This document shows positions 15,216 to 23,304 of a stretch of 29,930 bases of DNA, in pieces. The first letter of the stretch is position 1. Every line of letters starts with the position of its first letter. Where the stretch lies: assembly GCA_964591375.1 (NCBI GenBank), contig CAZQAU010000023.1, positions 1 through 29,930 on the forward strand, read 5' to 3'. Source of the DNA: CAYYYG01 sp964591375. Lineage in GTDB: Bacteria; Patescibacteriota; Microgenomatia; UBA1406; GWC2-37-13. Under the pieces are notes generated by a model. The model was given only the letters and a program-made list of their open reading frames with translations, was not told the DNA's origin and did no database searches. A program made the position numbers and the translations under genes.

Positions 15216-15280
15216 TTAAAAAAATAATGGCAGGATTGAGTAAATTTATTTTATAAATTATCTCTACTAACTAGTAGATT

Positions 15281-15289
15281 ATTATAACA
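15281..15289 (-). promoter_or_regulatory. Extended -10 promoter of the nuclease operon
   Basis: Perfect TGtTATAAT on the minus strand. The start site would be near 15274, leaving a leader of about 58 nt before ATG 15215 with no visible Shine-Dalgarno site. This differs from the leaderless genes around it. Confidence 0.5.
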
Positions 15290-15506
15290 GACTAAACATC
15301 TCTTTATATCAGGAATTTCTGAAACTAATCCATTGTTATGAGTAATTCTTTCTTAATAAATTATTTCCGTGTATTAAATAGTATATACACATGCTCTTCT
15401 TACAGACGGTATGACAACTTAAAAAGACACTATACAAACTAACCACTATATTAACAAGGGTTTAGGTATAGGATAAATTTATATCAAAATACATCAAAAA
15501 GGCGCA

Positions 15507-15534
15507 TTGTGGTTTAATTATTACCGTGTACAAT
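15507..15534 (+). promoter_or_regulatory. Promoter of the NhaD-like gene
   Basis: TTGTGG (15507-15512), a 16-bp spacer and TACAAT (15529-15534). The ATG is 23 nt after the -10 box, so a short leader of about 15 nt is expected. Confidence 0.4.
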
Positions 15535-15557
15535 GACAGTAGGCCACAATTTTATTT

Positions 15558-16527
15558 ATGGAATTATTTCAAATTATAGCCGTAGGTATCTTTATATCGG
15601 GGTATATTCTTATTACTCTGGAGCATAAGATCGGCACTCACAAATCTGCTGTATCACTTGCACTGGGTGCAATTTTATGGATTTTGGCGGCATTTTCGGT
15701 CGAAAAAGCATATCTGGCTCAGTCCATACACGAAGCGGGAGCGGAAATATTTAGTATTATCGTTTTTCTGCTTGCGGCAATGACTCTGGTTGAGATATTA
15801 ATACATTACCGGTTTTTCGACATTATCCGCCTTAAACTTTCCTCCTGGAAAATGAGTGATAAAAAGCAGTTTCTGGTAATGTGTGTACTTACATTTTTTC
15901 TCTCCGCGGTACTGGATAATTTAACCATCACCATCGTGATGATACAAATAGCCCGCCGTTTTTTTAAAGATAAAAATTTACTGATTGCTTCAGCCGGGAT
16001 TGTTGTACTCGCAAATGCTGGGGGAGCCTGGTCACCGATCGGCGATGTCACAACCATAATGTTATGGTTGGCTCAAAAATTTACTGCTTTACAAATTATC
16101 AGCAATGGATTCCTGCCATCTCTAACACTGGGATTGATCTCGGCACTCATGTTAGTCGAGCAGATGGATGATACTTCATTTGAAATTAAAGAAGAAACGA
16201 ATATCAAACTGTCACTGGAAGAAAAAATAATTATTGCTTTTACACTCGGATCATTTACGCTGCCACTGGTCATGAACGCGATTGGTCTGCCACCATACAT
16301 GGGGCTTCTTACCGGTTTAGGAGTTTCATGGCTGATGATTGAGTTTATAAAAACACGTTCTCATAAAGTCACGCATCTTGAAGCTAATATCGATAGTATG
16401 TTACAAAAAACAGATATCTCATCTTTAAAATTTTTTATTGGAATTTTATTAAGTGTTTCGGCTTTGCATACTCTTGGCTTACTGGAATATTTATCCCACA
16501 TACTCTTAGGTACCGAACCCAGTTTTC
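15558..16527 (+). CDS. NhaD-type Na+/H+ antiporter (C-terminus in gap)
   Basis: About 323 residues are visible of a polytopic inner-membrane ion transporter of the NhaD/ArsB (IT) superfamily. The key region is LDNLTITIVMIQI followed by LANAGGAWSPIGDVTTIMLW, which matches the NhaD signature (NAGGAWSPIGDVTT) and carries the conserved Asp residues. It probably exchanges Na+ or Li+ for protons. NhaD proteins are usually over 400 residues, so the last helices should be in the gap. Joining it in frame to the sequence after the gap creates a false C-terminus, because that sequence has its own promoter and ATG (see 16659). Confidence 0.8.
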
Positions 16528-16627
16528 NNNNNNNNNNNNNNNNNNNNNNNNNNNNNNNNNNNNNNNNNNNNNNNNNNNNNNNNNNNNNNNNNNNNNNNNN
16601 NNNNNNNNNNNNNNNNNNNNNNNNNNN
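16528..16627. other. Assembly gap (100 N)
   Basis: Exactly 100 N; true length unknown. Confidence 0.97.
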
Positions 16628-16645
16628 GATACCCGTACTGTTGAG

Positions 16646-16651
16646 TATAAT
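16646..16651 (+). promoter_or_regulatory. -10 box of the 46-residue membrane ORF
   Basis: A perfect TATAAT lies 7 nt before ATG 16659, marking an independent gene after the gap. Confidence 0.55.
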
Positions 16652-16658
16652 TACGGTA

Positions 16659-16799
16659 ATGGATAAAAAGACAAAATGGCTTATATGTATCGCAGTTGTG
16701 ATTGGATTAATCGGACTCTATTCAAATATTCAATCCTATAAGGAAAAGAAAGTACCCGTAAAAAAAGACATCACCCAACCGGTAAAGTTAAGGTATTAA
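16659..16799 (+). CDS. 46-residue single-helix membrane protein
   Basis: It begins MDKKTKWLICIAVVIGLIGL: a basic start, one transmembrane or signal helix (about 7-21), then a Lys/Val/Pro-rich polar tail ending KLRY. No family is recognised. The perfect TATAAT 7 nt before the ATG repeats the leaderless layout of this window and is the reason to treat it as a gene rather than the end of the antiporter. Its stop overlaps by 4 bp the stop of the L,D-transpeptidase gene on the other strand. Confidence 0.6.
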   Translation: MDKKTKWLICIAVVIGLIGLYSNIQSYKEKKVPVKKDITQPVKLRY

Positions 16800-17377
16800 A
16801 TATCTTGAATATAATATCGTATTGGTGCTTTTTTAGGATCAAGGAGATTATATAAATACGTTATATCTTCATTCGTATGACGAATACATCCGGAACTGCC
16901 TGCATTTTCCTCAGATAAACGGGTGAGATCATTATTCACTCCATGGAGCCCGAATTTCCCCGGGAGTTGCCAGTTACACTGACCATTACATTCCAGATAC
17001 GGAGTTGGTCCAAAAGGCTCTGTATCAATCCCTGGAATATTCAATGTCAAAAAAAATGGAGCAGTTTCTTCATTATCGAATGACTCTTCCTTGTCAGTTA
17101 TCAGCCAATATTTCCGGCCCGTTAGTTTGGGTAGTGGGGTAGGGCGTTCTCCCGGTATACCTGTTTTGACTGAAAATGATCTAACGAGTGTGCTGCTTTT
17201 TATATCACCAGGTATACCATGATACAGATATTCCTTATTTGATTGACGAAGAAGCATCAACCAATATTCTTTTTTTGGAGCAGGTTTTAGTTTTGCCGGC
17301 TCGGAACTGTGAAAAAAGTTCCATGTTAGAATAGCAATTGAAGCAGTAATAACAGCCAATAGCAATATGTTTTTCAT
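16796..17377 (-). CDS. L,D-transpeptidase (YkuD domain), membrane-anchored
   Basis: From ATG 17377 the protein has 193 residues: an N-terminal anchor or signal (2-21), a short linker and a YkuD domain. The catalytic signature is complete, with His145 in GLHG and SSGCIR (161-166) carrying the nucleophile Cys164. The family cross-links peptidoglycan stem peptides or attaches proteins to them outside the membrane. The frame is open to an ATG at 17410, but a TGcTATAAA promoter sits 6 nt before 17377 and the signal peptide begins there, so 17377 is the better start. It is divergent from the C39-like gene, with 55 bp between the starts. Confidence 0.87.
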   Translation of the reverse strand: MKNILLLAVITASIAILTWNFFHSSEPAKLKPAPKKEYWLMLLRQSNKEYLYHGIPGDIKSSTLVRSFSVKTGIPGERPTPLPKLTGRKYWLITDKEESFDNEETAPFFLTLNIPGIDTEPFGPTPYLECNGQCNWQLPGKFGLHGVNNDLTRLSEENAGSSGCIRHTNEDITYLYNLLDPKKAPIRYYIQDI

Positions 17378-17383
17378 AGGAAA

Positions 17384-17392
17384 TTTATAGCA
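17384..17392 (-). promoter_or_regulatory. Extended -10 promoter of the L,D-transpeptidase gene
   Basis: TGcTATAAA on the minus strand, 6 nt before ATG 17377. It lies within the longer alternative reading frame and so decides the start. Confidence 0.6.
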
Positions 17393-17417
17393 TTCTAACA
17401 TACTATTCATATGTATT

Positions 17418-17426
17418 TGTTACAAT
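17418..17426 (+). promoter_or_regulatory. Extended -10 promoter of the C39/TPR gene
   Basis: TGtTACAAT, 6 nt before ATG 17433. Confidence 0.6.
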
Positions 17427-17432
17427 AGACGG

Positions 17433-18533
17433 ATGAAACGCTTTATATTGATCGTACTTCTTTTTTTACTTATCGCTGGAGCAATTCTCGCTTTACAGAA
17501 ATTGTCTCGTCCTGAGCAAAATGATTCATTGACTCAACCTATTTCTACAACTCCACCCATCATTTCTCATCCCACTGCTACACCCACATTGAAAAAACCT
17601 TCTATTTCAAAAATATTGAATAATTCATATCATGTATATCAGTCATTCAATAACTGTGGCCCGGCTGCACTTTCCATGGCTCTTTCATATTATGGTATCA
17701 ATGAAACTCAGGATACTTTGGGAAAAGCATTACGCCCCTTTCAGAATCCCCAGGGAGATAACGATGATAAATCGGTCACTCTGGATGAAATTGCGGATAA
17801 AGCCCGGGAATATGGTCTGGAAGCATATCATCGGACCAATGGCTCCATTGATCTGATGAAACTCTTTCTCTCATACGACCTTCCTGTTATTACCCGGACG
17901 TGGTTACATGAAAACGAAGATATAGGTCATTATCGGGTTGTTAAAGGATATGATGATACTACTGGTGAAATCGTTCAGGATGATTCGATGCAGGGGCCTA
18001 ACCTGCGATTCAGCTATCGGGAGTTTAATGCTATGTGGGATAAATTTGGCTATGAATATGTAATACTGGTTCCTAAAGAAAAAATTGTGATTGCGAAAGA
18101 AATTATGGGAGAAAACTATGATGAAATAAAATCCTGGGAAAATGCGGTCGCGTTTAACGAAACGATTTTAAAAGAGAATACTGATAATATGTATGCCCGG
18201 TTCAATCTGTCAGTCGCTTTATATTATGTCGGTGATTACGCTGGTGTTATTAGAGAATTTGAAACCGTGGAACATAAACTTTCACCCCGAACATTATGGT
18301 ATCAAATAGAGCCTATTCAGGCATATGCTAAACTGGGTCGGTATGAAAGAGTTATGTCCCTGACTGATGAGATTCTAACTCATGAAAACAGGTCATTCTC
18401 AGAACTGTATATTATTCGGGGTGACATCCTGAAAGAGCAGGGGAATGTGACAGGCGCAAAAGAACAGTATAAAAAAGCATTGTTTTATAATCAGAATTTG
18501 AAAAGCGCTCAGGAGCGAATAAACTCTTTATAG
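17433..18533 (+). CDS. Anchored C39-like cysteine peptidase with TPR repeats
   Basis: This 366-residue protein has a membrane anchor (about 4-21), a Pro/Thr/Ser linker (to about 55), a papain-like C39 domain (about 62-215) and TPR-like helical repeats (about 228-366). The catalytic Cys75 is in NNCGPAALSMAL, His166 in DIGHYRVVKGYDD, and a likely Asp at 183-184. C39 domains usually cleave double-glycine leaders within ABC exporters. This one is free-standing and faces outward, so it may process surface proteins or be a structural relative. The TPR tail probably binds a partner. Its stop is 7 bp from that of the receiver gene on the opposite strand. Confidence 0.8.
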   Translation: MKRFILIVLLFLLIAGAILALQKLSRPEQNDSLTQPISTTPPIISHPTATPTLKKPSISKILNNSYHVYQSFNNCGPAALSMALSYYGINETQDTLGKALRPFQNPQGDNDDKSVTLDEIADKAREYGLEAYHRTNGSIDLMKLFLSYDLPVITRTWLHENEDIGHYRVVKGYDDTTGEIVQDDSMQGPNLRFSYREFNAMWDKFGYEYVILVPKEKIVIAKEIMGENYDEIKSWENAVAFNETILKENTDNMYARFNLSVALYYVGDYAGVIREFETVEHKLSPRTLWYQIEPIQAYAKLGRYERVMSLTDEILTHENRSFSELYIIRGDILKEQGNVTGAKEQYKKALFYNQNLKSAQERINSL

Positions 18534-18540
18534 TGATTGA

Positions 18541-18900
18541 TTATTTGACGTAGGTAGAAACTTTTTCCAGAAGATCATCCATATCAAATGGTTTTTCCAA
18601 AAAATCATCGGCTCCGGCTTCCTTAGAACTTTTTTCAATATCCCGGTTTGCTGATATGAGAATAACGGGAATTGAACGGGTTTTTGCATCAGCTTTTATC
18701 TTTTTACATATGTCGCGTCCATCTATTCCTGACAACCAGATATCAAGTAATAACAGATCGGGATTATTTTTATCTACCAAAGGCATAATTTTTCCGTCTG
18801 CTGATGTTGTCACTTCGTAATCTGCCAGTTCTAACATTAATTGAAGTGAATCAATTATCGCCGGATCATCGTCAACGACAAGAATTTTTTTACTTACCAT
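18541..18900 (-). CDS. Single-domain response regulator (CheY-like receiver)
   Basis: This 119-residue receiver domain has all key residues: the acidic pocket Asp10-Asp12, phosphoacceptor Asp53 (LLLDIW), switch Ser83 (LISA) and Lys103 (EKPFD). No output domain follows and no histidine kinase is in the window, so it must be phosphorylated by a distant kinase and act through protein contacts. No -10 box stands close to its ATG, so its transcript probably has a longer leader. Confidence 0.92.
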   Translation of the reverse strand: MVSKKILVVDDDPAIIDSLQLMLELADYEVTTSADGKIMPLVDKNNPDLLLLDIWLSGIDGRDICKKIKADAKTRSIPVILISANRDIEKSSKEAGADDFLEKPFDMDDLLEKVSTYVK

Positions 18901-18991
18901 AGTGTTTAAAACTCATACATTAGTAGAATACAATAGTATATTCTTGATTCTAGCAAAGTGTATGTAAGAAAGTTGAAAGAAATGTGCGATG

Positions 18992-18997
18992 TATAAT
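18992..18997 (+). promoter_or_regulatory. -10 box of the Nudix gene
   Basis: A perfect TATAAT lies 7 nt before ATG 19005. It overlaps upstream in-frame GTG 18984 and ATG 18996 codons, ruling against them as starts. Confidence 0.6.
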
Positions 18998-19004
18998 GTG
19001 TTCA

Positions 19005-19511
19005 ATGAATCACTCATATTCCGAACGGTATACAGTCGTATTTCTGATCGACGAGTTTCATCCCAAACAGGTAGTGTTGTTAAAACGGGCAGCCTGGAAA
19101 AAATTTGCACCCAATCTGTATACCGGTATTGGCGGTCATCTTAATCCTCATGAAGAACATTTTGTAGGGGCAGCCCGGGAACTTCTGGAAGAGGTTGCGA
19201 TACAGACTCAGTTATTAAAAGAATTTGCCCGGTGCTTGATTATCGAATCAAATAAATTACTACATTACTACACATTAGTTTATCCCCATGCAAAACTTCC
19301 CGCTTGTACTGAAGGTGCGCTTGAATGGGTGAGTACTGAGAAAATATTAGAAAAAGAAATTATCGGTACAACGCAGTTTGTGATTGAGGAATGGCAGAAA
19401 AGAAATTTTACTAGTACGAAACCGTTTACTGTATTTCTTCATGAAGTTCCCGGAAACGATTCTTTAAAACGTTCTCTGGAAAAAGTGGTAGAAGGACTGG
19501 TGGTTAGTTAG
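19005..19511 (+). CDS. Nudix hydrolase
   Basis: From ATG 19005 the protein has 168 residues. The Nudix box is at 44-66: Gly44, then Glu50, then REL-LEE (58-63), with Ala65 where the consensus has Gly. This fold cleaves nucleoside diphosphates linked to another group (oxidised dNTPs, ADP-sugars, NADH and similar); the substrate cannot be assigned. The C-terminal end overlaps by 8 bp the gene on the opposite strand. The start is set by the TATAAT at 18992-18997. Confidence 0.87.
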   Translation: MNHSYSERYTVVFLIDEFHPKQVVLLKRAAWKKFAPNLYTGIGGHLNPHEEHFVGAARELLEEVAIQTQLLKEFARCLIIESNKLLHYYTLVYPHAKLPACTEGALEWVSTEKILEKEIIGTTQFVIEEWQKRNFTSTKPFTVFLHEVPGNDSLKRSLEKVVEGLVVS

Positions 19512-20157
19512 TGGTAATCCGGATACGGGAACTGGTTACATGGGCCGGAAACTTGAGCTGAGTCTTTATCTGAACTTTATATAATTTATTTCCTGCTCCC
19601 AAACTAATCGTTCCACTCGTAAGCAACGATGCTACGTTTCCATCGGGAAAATATAATTCTGAACCGCCAATAATGTATCGGTCAGAATCGTTATACAGCC
19701 GTATCCAGACTGCCTGGTTATGATCAGGCACATGAACAGCAGCTTCGAAGGTAACGGATTTGATGGAAGTATACTGACTGCTATCGATCATGGCCTGAGC
19801 TCCAGGCACATCAACCCAGTCATCATTTGTGGCAGTGCCGGTGCCAAGGGGAACAAAATATTCCCGTACCTGCGCTATATATGGCGTAGGTATTGTAGCG
19901 GTGCGAATCGGAGCCGGTACTGATGGTTTAATACTCCCCGCAGAAGAAGTGGCTTCTCGAATTATCGTTAGGCAGTTATTGGGACACATTATAGGCGCAG
20001 CTACGGTTGGTGTTATCGTAGGTGGCAGTACTGCCGTATAGGCGGCGATTTTAGGATTACTTGCATTACTGAAGATTTTTACATTGATAATAACCAAATC
20101 AATGCCAATAATACCGATGACGATACCAAAAATTATCCGTAGCATTGTGTGACGCAT
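19504..20157 (-). CDS. Anchored surface protein with Pro/Thr linker
   Basis: This 217-residue protein has an N-terminal membrane helix (about 5-27), a Pro/Thr/Ala-rich linker (about 38-90) with two Cys near its centre (MCPNNC), and a C-terminal domain rich in beta-strand patterns and Thr/Ser. It should stand on the outer face of the membrane. No family is recognised. A CATAAT box 6 nt before the ATG fits a leaderless start. Confidence 0.6.
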   Translation of the reverse strand: MRHTMLRIIFGIVIGIIGIDLVIINVKIFSNASNPKIAAYTAVLPPTITPTVAAPIMCPNNCLTIIREATSSAGSIKPSVPAPIRTATIPTPYIAQVREYFVPLGTGTATNDDWVDVPGAQAMIDSSQYTSIKSVTFEAAVHVPDHNQAVWIRLYNDSDRYIIGGSELYFPDGNVASLLTSGTISLGAGNKLYKVQIKTQLKFPAHVTSSRIRITTN

Positions 20158-20163
20158 ATATCT

Positions 20164-20169
20164 ATTATG
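20164..20169 (-). promoter_or_regulatory. -10 box of the anchored surface protein gene
   Basis: CATAAT on the minus strand, 6 nt before ATG 20157; first position departs from consensus. Confidence 0.35.
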
Positions 20170-20194
20170 AAGGAGTTTTTAAAAGAACTCAATT

Positions 20195-21391
20195 TTATTT
20201 TTCTATAACAATGGTACCCGCAATATAATCATGAAGTGATTTTTTCCTTTTATTAAATAAGAAACCGATTGCGCCAGCCCATAACACAATAATAAATACG
20301 TATCCCACATCAATCAACCAGTGCTTTTGATTACTAAACGTAGCAAGAAAAAAAATTCCAAATAGTTCACATACCATAACAATAAGACGGATCATGCTGT
20401 TCTGAAATTTTAGTTTACTGCCATCGGCCGAGCATACTTGAATTCCGGTTATTATTTTCCCCGGCGTTTTACCGGCAAATAGTAACCAGCTACCACCTAT
20501 GTAGAGTATAAATAACAAAATATAAGCTGCAATTCCTACATTCTGTTCAATGATTGAAAATGTATAAATAAGTTTATTTAAAAAAAATACGGAGACCATG
20601 ACGCATAATGCTCCGTATATAATCGCATCTATCAGGATACTGCTCAGTCGACGAAAACTGGTTGCATACGGTCTGCCCATCGGGTCGGATAAAACGATAT
20701 GTTTAACAGTATTTTGCAGTTTAGCATCGTTTTTCTGCATATAAACTGTGACAAAGCCGACAAGGAATATGAATCCTACCTGTTCAGCAATACCTTCGAT
20801 GAGCGCAAACGGACTATTCAGATAAAGTGGACCGATAAATACAATGGGTATTAATAAAATACTTATTAGTAAAGAATAAAAAAAGTGCGAAAAAACAAAC
20901 GCGATCGCGTCGATAATCGACTGAGCGAGACTGGTCAGCCGAATGGAGAAATATACTGATGTGGCGATAAGTATTAATCTGTAAATACCCACAATAAACA
21001 TTTGTAGAATTTGTGAATGAGTTTCGTTATATGACTGAATATATTCTGAATTGGAGACAAGACGATTACTGATAAAAATCACCAGCGTAAAAATAAATAA
21101 ATCAGGAATTGTTTTTTGAATATATTTATATATATACCTTAGTCTTTGGTATAAATCCTGATCTTTATTAGTAAGAAATCGGGGTGTACAAAGTGCAAAT
21201 GTTAATTCGACAAGAAAGAGCAAATATTGCAAAGGTAAACGGAAGTAATCTGCCAAATGGTAGGAATTAATAGAGAAGACATAAGCAAAAAAAAGGAGAA
21301 CTGCCTGTACCAAGAATACTTCAGAACGACTGGCTGTTAGGTGATACCCTTTTATAAAACTATCGTAGATATTTTGAAAATATTTCTTCAT
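20195..21391 (-). CDS. Polytopic membrane protein with C-terminal RDD domain
   Basis: This 398-residue protein has about six N-terminal helices (to about 225), then an RDD domain (about 238-398): the first helix carries RRLSSILIDAIIYG, the second the FAGKTPGKIITGIQV segment, and the end has HDYIAGTIVI. RDD domains are small membrane modules of uncertain role, some linked to ion transport. The long N-terminal extension is not typical and has no recognised match. A TATAAT lies 8 nt before the ATG. Confidence 0.75.
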   Translation of the reverse strand: MKKYFQNIYDSFIKGYHLTASRSEVFLVQAVLLFFAYVFSINSYHLADYFRLPLQYLLFLVELTFALCTPRFLTNKDQDLYQRLRYIYKYIQKTIPDLFIFTLVIFISNRLVSNSEYIQSYNETHSQILQMFIVGIYRLILIATSVYFSIRLTSLAQSIIDAIAFVFSHFFYSLLISILLIPIVFIGPLYLNSPFALIEGIAEQVGFIFLVGFVTVYMQKNDAKLQNTVKHIVLSDPMGRPYATSFRRLSSILIDAIIYGALCVMVSVFFLNKLIYTFSIIEQNVGIAAYILLFILYIGGSWLLFAGKTPGKIITGIQVCSADGSKLKFQNSMIRLIVMVCELFGIFFLATFSNQKHWLIDVGYVFIIVLWAGAIGFLFNKRKKSLHDYIAGTIVIEK

Positions 21392-21399
21392 GTCTTTTT

Positions 21400-21405
21400 A
21401 TTATA
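21400..21405 (-). promoter_or_regulatory. -10 box of the RDD gene
   Basis: A perfect TATAAT on the minus strand lies 8 nt before ATG 21391, directly preceded by TG. Confidence 0.55.
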
Positions 21406-21464
21406 CATAATATATATTTTCTATCTTGTAATGATTCAGTTGATAGCAGTACATGAAAGTATGC

Positions 21465-21605
21465 GTCATTCTGGTAACCCGCCAATTCGGCGGGGCATCC
21501 AGAATCGAAAGTGCTTAAGATTATTACTCATGCCTGAGTAAATATCCCAACCGTTATAGATTCTGGATAAGATTTCGTCACACGCACGAATCTTACCAGA
21601 ATGAC
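21465..21605. repeat. Multi-branched palindromic element (MITE/REP-like)
   Basis: A 13-bp perfect outer inverted repeat, GTCATTCTGGTAA (21465-21477) and TTACCAGAATGAC (21593-21605), encloses nested stems. These are CCCGCC/GGCGGG (21478-21483 and 21489-21494), ATCCAGAATC/GATTCTGGAT (21497-21506 and 21559-21568, containing ACTCA/TGAGT at 21526 and 21535), and AAGATTTCGT/ACGAATCTT (21569-21578 and 21586-21594, one bulge). Drawn as RNA or single-stranded DNA it makes a cloverleaf. The GTCATTC...ATCCAG theme resembles palindromic repeats dispersed in many bacterial genomes. No target-site duplication is visible. Confidence 0.65.
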
Positions 21606-21722
21606 AATTCCACTGATATCAACTGAATAAGTACAAAATAGAATCTTATTCTTAATAGACCAATTTTGTATACTGATATACGTTAATAAATCGTGTTAGA
21701 AATTTTAAATTGGTAATATTCT
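21606..21722. other. AT-rich leader region before the DUF763 gene
   Basis: No ORF was seen here. CCAATTT (about 21660) and AAATTGG (about 21707) form an inverted repeat. TGgTAATAT (21711-21719) could be an extended -10, but it ends only 3 nt before the GTG start, too close for a usual leaderless start. Confidence 0.35.
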
Positions 21723-22898
21723 GTGCAAAAGGGAATCGCTACATTTACACTTGATTACGGCACCTGTCCGCCCTGGTTGTTTGAGCGGATGGTAAAACTC
21801 GGACGTGAAATCATAGAGATAGTTGTTGATGAATATGGTCCCCATGAATTTGTAAAACGAATAGGAGATCCAGTCTGGTTTCAATCACTGGGGACTGTCC
21901 TTGCATTTGACTGGAACGCCTCGGGATTAACAACCATTTTAACTGCCGCTATTAAAGAGGCAATTCAGAGCCAGGAAAAAGATTTAGGTATATTTGTATG
22001 TGGCGGTAAAGGAAAAACTTCCCGTAAGACACCTGATCAAATCGAATATTGGGGTGAACAGCTTAACATTACACCCCATATTATTGGAAAACTCGATTAC
22101 AGTTCCCGTATGTCGGCAAAAGTGGATAGTGCCTTGGTTCAGGATGGTTATCAACTGTATCATCATGCATTCTTTTTTTCATATGAAAAAAAAGAAAATA
22201 ACCCAAAAATTACCTGGACAGTAGTGCAGCAGGGGATGAACCAATCGTCAAAAACGGCCCGCCGATACCACTGGCATGATACTATGGTCATGCCCACAGA
22301 GTTTGTCAATGAGCCCCACACGGGCATAGCATCGCAAACATTTCATAATCAGACTCTTGATCTTACCTCATCCAAAAGCCGGATTAATCGCGATGTCTCC
22401 TCACAGTTGATTCAACAGGGATACCGGCATATCGATAAGGATTTAAAATTAATACGGAAACATTTTACTCCGGTGACTCAGATGCTTGCGTTTGAGGATG
22501 AAACAGACAGTTATACAGTAATAAATCTTCGGCGTGAAGATTTTAAACATCACGCCGTTGAGTTGGAGAATATGGCAAATAGTAAATATTTACAAAAAAT
22601 TCTTCAGAAGATAACCGATATCAAGCCAAAGACATATGAAAATTTATTATCCACCGAAGGGGTAGGGGCCAAAACTCTCCGATCACTGGCGCTTGTTGCC
22701 GAAGTTATTTATGGAGCAAAGCCCTCTTATGAAGATCCTGCGCGGTATAGTTTTGCTCATGGTGGTAAAGATGAGATTCCCTATCCGGTGGACAAACAGA
22801 CATACGACGAAACTATTGACATACTAGCTAAAGCAGTTACAAAATCAAAAATCTCTCCGGCTGAAAAAGATAAAGCTCTGGGAAGATTAACAAAATAA
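21723..22898 (+). CDS. DUF763 protein
   Basis: This 391-residue protein is recognisable as DUF763 by its N-terminus (ATFTLDYGTCPPWLFERMVKL), by FVCGGKGKTSRKTPD (about 96-110), and by the conserved SSRMSAKVDSALVQDGYQLYHHAFF stretch, given here only in outline. The family occurs mainly in archaea and some bacteria, is often suspected to act on nucleic acids, and has no established function. The later part contains a helix-hairpin-helix-like segment (LLSTEGVGAKTLRSLALVAE), which fits DNA binding. The start is GTG, chosen because the family begins just before this segment. Confidence 0.85.
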   Translation: MQKGIATFTLDYGTCPPWLFERMVKLGREIIEIVVDEYGPHEFVKRIGDPVWFQSLGTVLAFDWNASGLTTILTAAIKEAIQSQEKDLGIFVCGGKGKTSRKTPDQIEYWGEQLNITPHIIGKLDYSSRMSAKVDSALVQDGYQLYHHAFFFSYEKKENNPKITWTVVQQGMNQSSKTARRYHWHDTMVMPTEFVNEPHTGIASQTFHNQTLDLTSSKSRINRDVSSQLIQQGYRHIDKDLKLIRKHFTPVTQMLAFEDETDSYTVINLRREDFKHHAVELENMANSKYLQKILQKITDIKPKTYENLLSTEGVGAKTLRSLALVAEVIYGAKPSYEDPARYSFAHGGKDEIPYPVDKQTYDETIDILAKAVTKSKISPAEKDKALGRLTK

Positions 22899-22905
22899 AG
22901 ATAGT

Positions 22906-22938
22906 GTGCTACGTCCAAGAATATTCTGGACGTAGCAC
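22906..22938. terminator. Hairpin between convergent DUF763 and zinc-ribbon genes
   Basis: GTGCTACGTCCA (22906-22917) and TGGACGTAGCAC (22927-22938) form a perfect 12-bp stem with a 9-nt loop between two gene ends. No T-tract flanks it on either side, so bidirectional termination is plausible but unproven. Confidence 0.5.
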
Positions 22939-22944
22939 GATTGA

Positions 22945-23142
22945 TTACCAGAATAGAGCCTGGCCACAATTTTTACACTGTGGAACTTTCTCTATCGTTT
23001 TCTTCCATCCCAAAATAAATCCCATTACCACGATGGCTCTGCCTACTTCGATCTCAACTTCGTCGAAAGGCGCTCGGTTTAGGTGATTGCATGCGAAACA
23101 GCGAATCACTTCCTCTGTCTTTTTGTTATTTGTTTCTGGCAT
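22945..23142 (-). CDS. Small zinc-ribbon protein
   Basis: This 65-residue protein has two CxxC knuckles, CFAC (15-18) and CKNC (56-59), separated by about 37 residues with a hydrophobic middle (VGRAIVVMGFILGW). It should bind one zinc ion. No specific family is recognised. It is one of two genes here with a credible ribosome site: AAGGAAG about 6 nt before the ATG. It converges on DUF763 across the hairpin at 22906-22938. Confidence 0.6.
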   Translation of the reverse strand: MPETNNKKTEEVIRCFACNHLNRAPFDEVEIEVGRAIVVMGFILGWKKTIEKVPQCKNCGQALFW

Positions 23143-23267
23143 GTTCTACTTCCTTTGTAGATTAATGTGGCTATATCTTAAAAGCAGATATTAAGAAAAG
23201 CACACACGACAATGAGTAACACTAACAGATTAAAAAAACCGTGCTTGATGCTATTTTGGACATTAAT

Positions 23268-23296
23268 TTGTCAGAATACTTCATTTATGATAAAAT
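23268..23296 (+). promoter_or_regulatory. Full -35/extended -10 promoter of the winged-helix gene
   Basis: TTGTCA (23268-23273), a 17-bp spacer ending in TGa, and TAAAAT (23291-23296), then 8 nt to ATG 23305. It is the most complete promoter in the window. Confidence 0.65.
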
Positions 23297-23304
23297 AGAG
23301 CCTT

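Larger units (their letters stand above)
15216..15557. other. Intergenic region between divergent nuclease and antiporter genes
   Basis: This is 342 bp of very AT-rich sequence without a convincing ORF. It holds the two divergent promoters listed separately and a small palindromic stretch around ACTAGT (about 15264-15276). No RNA gene was recognised. Confidence 0.6.
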
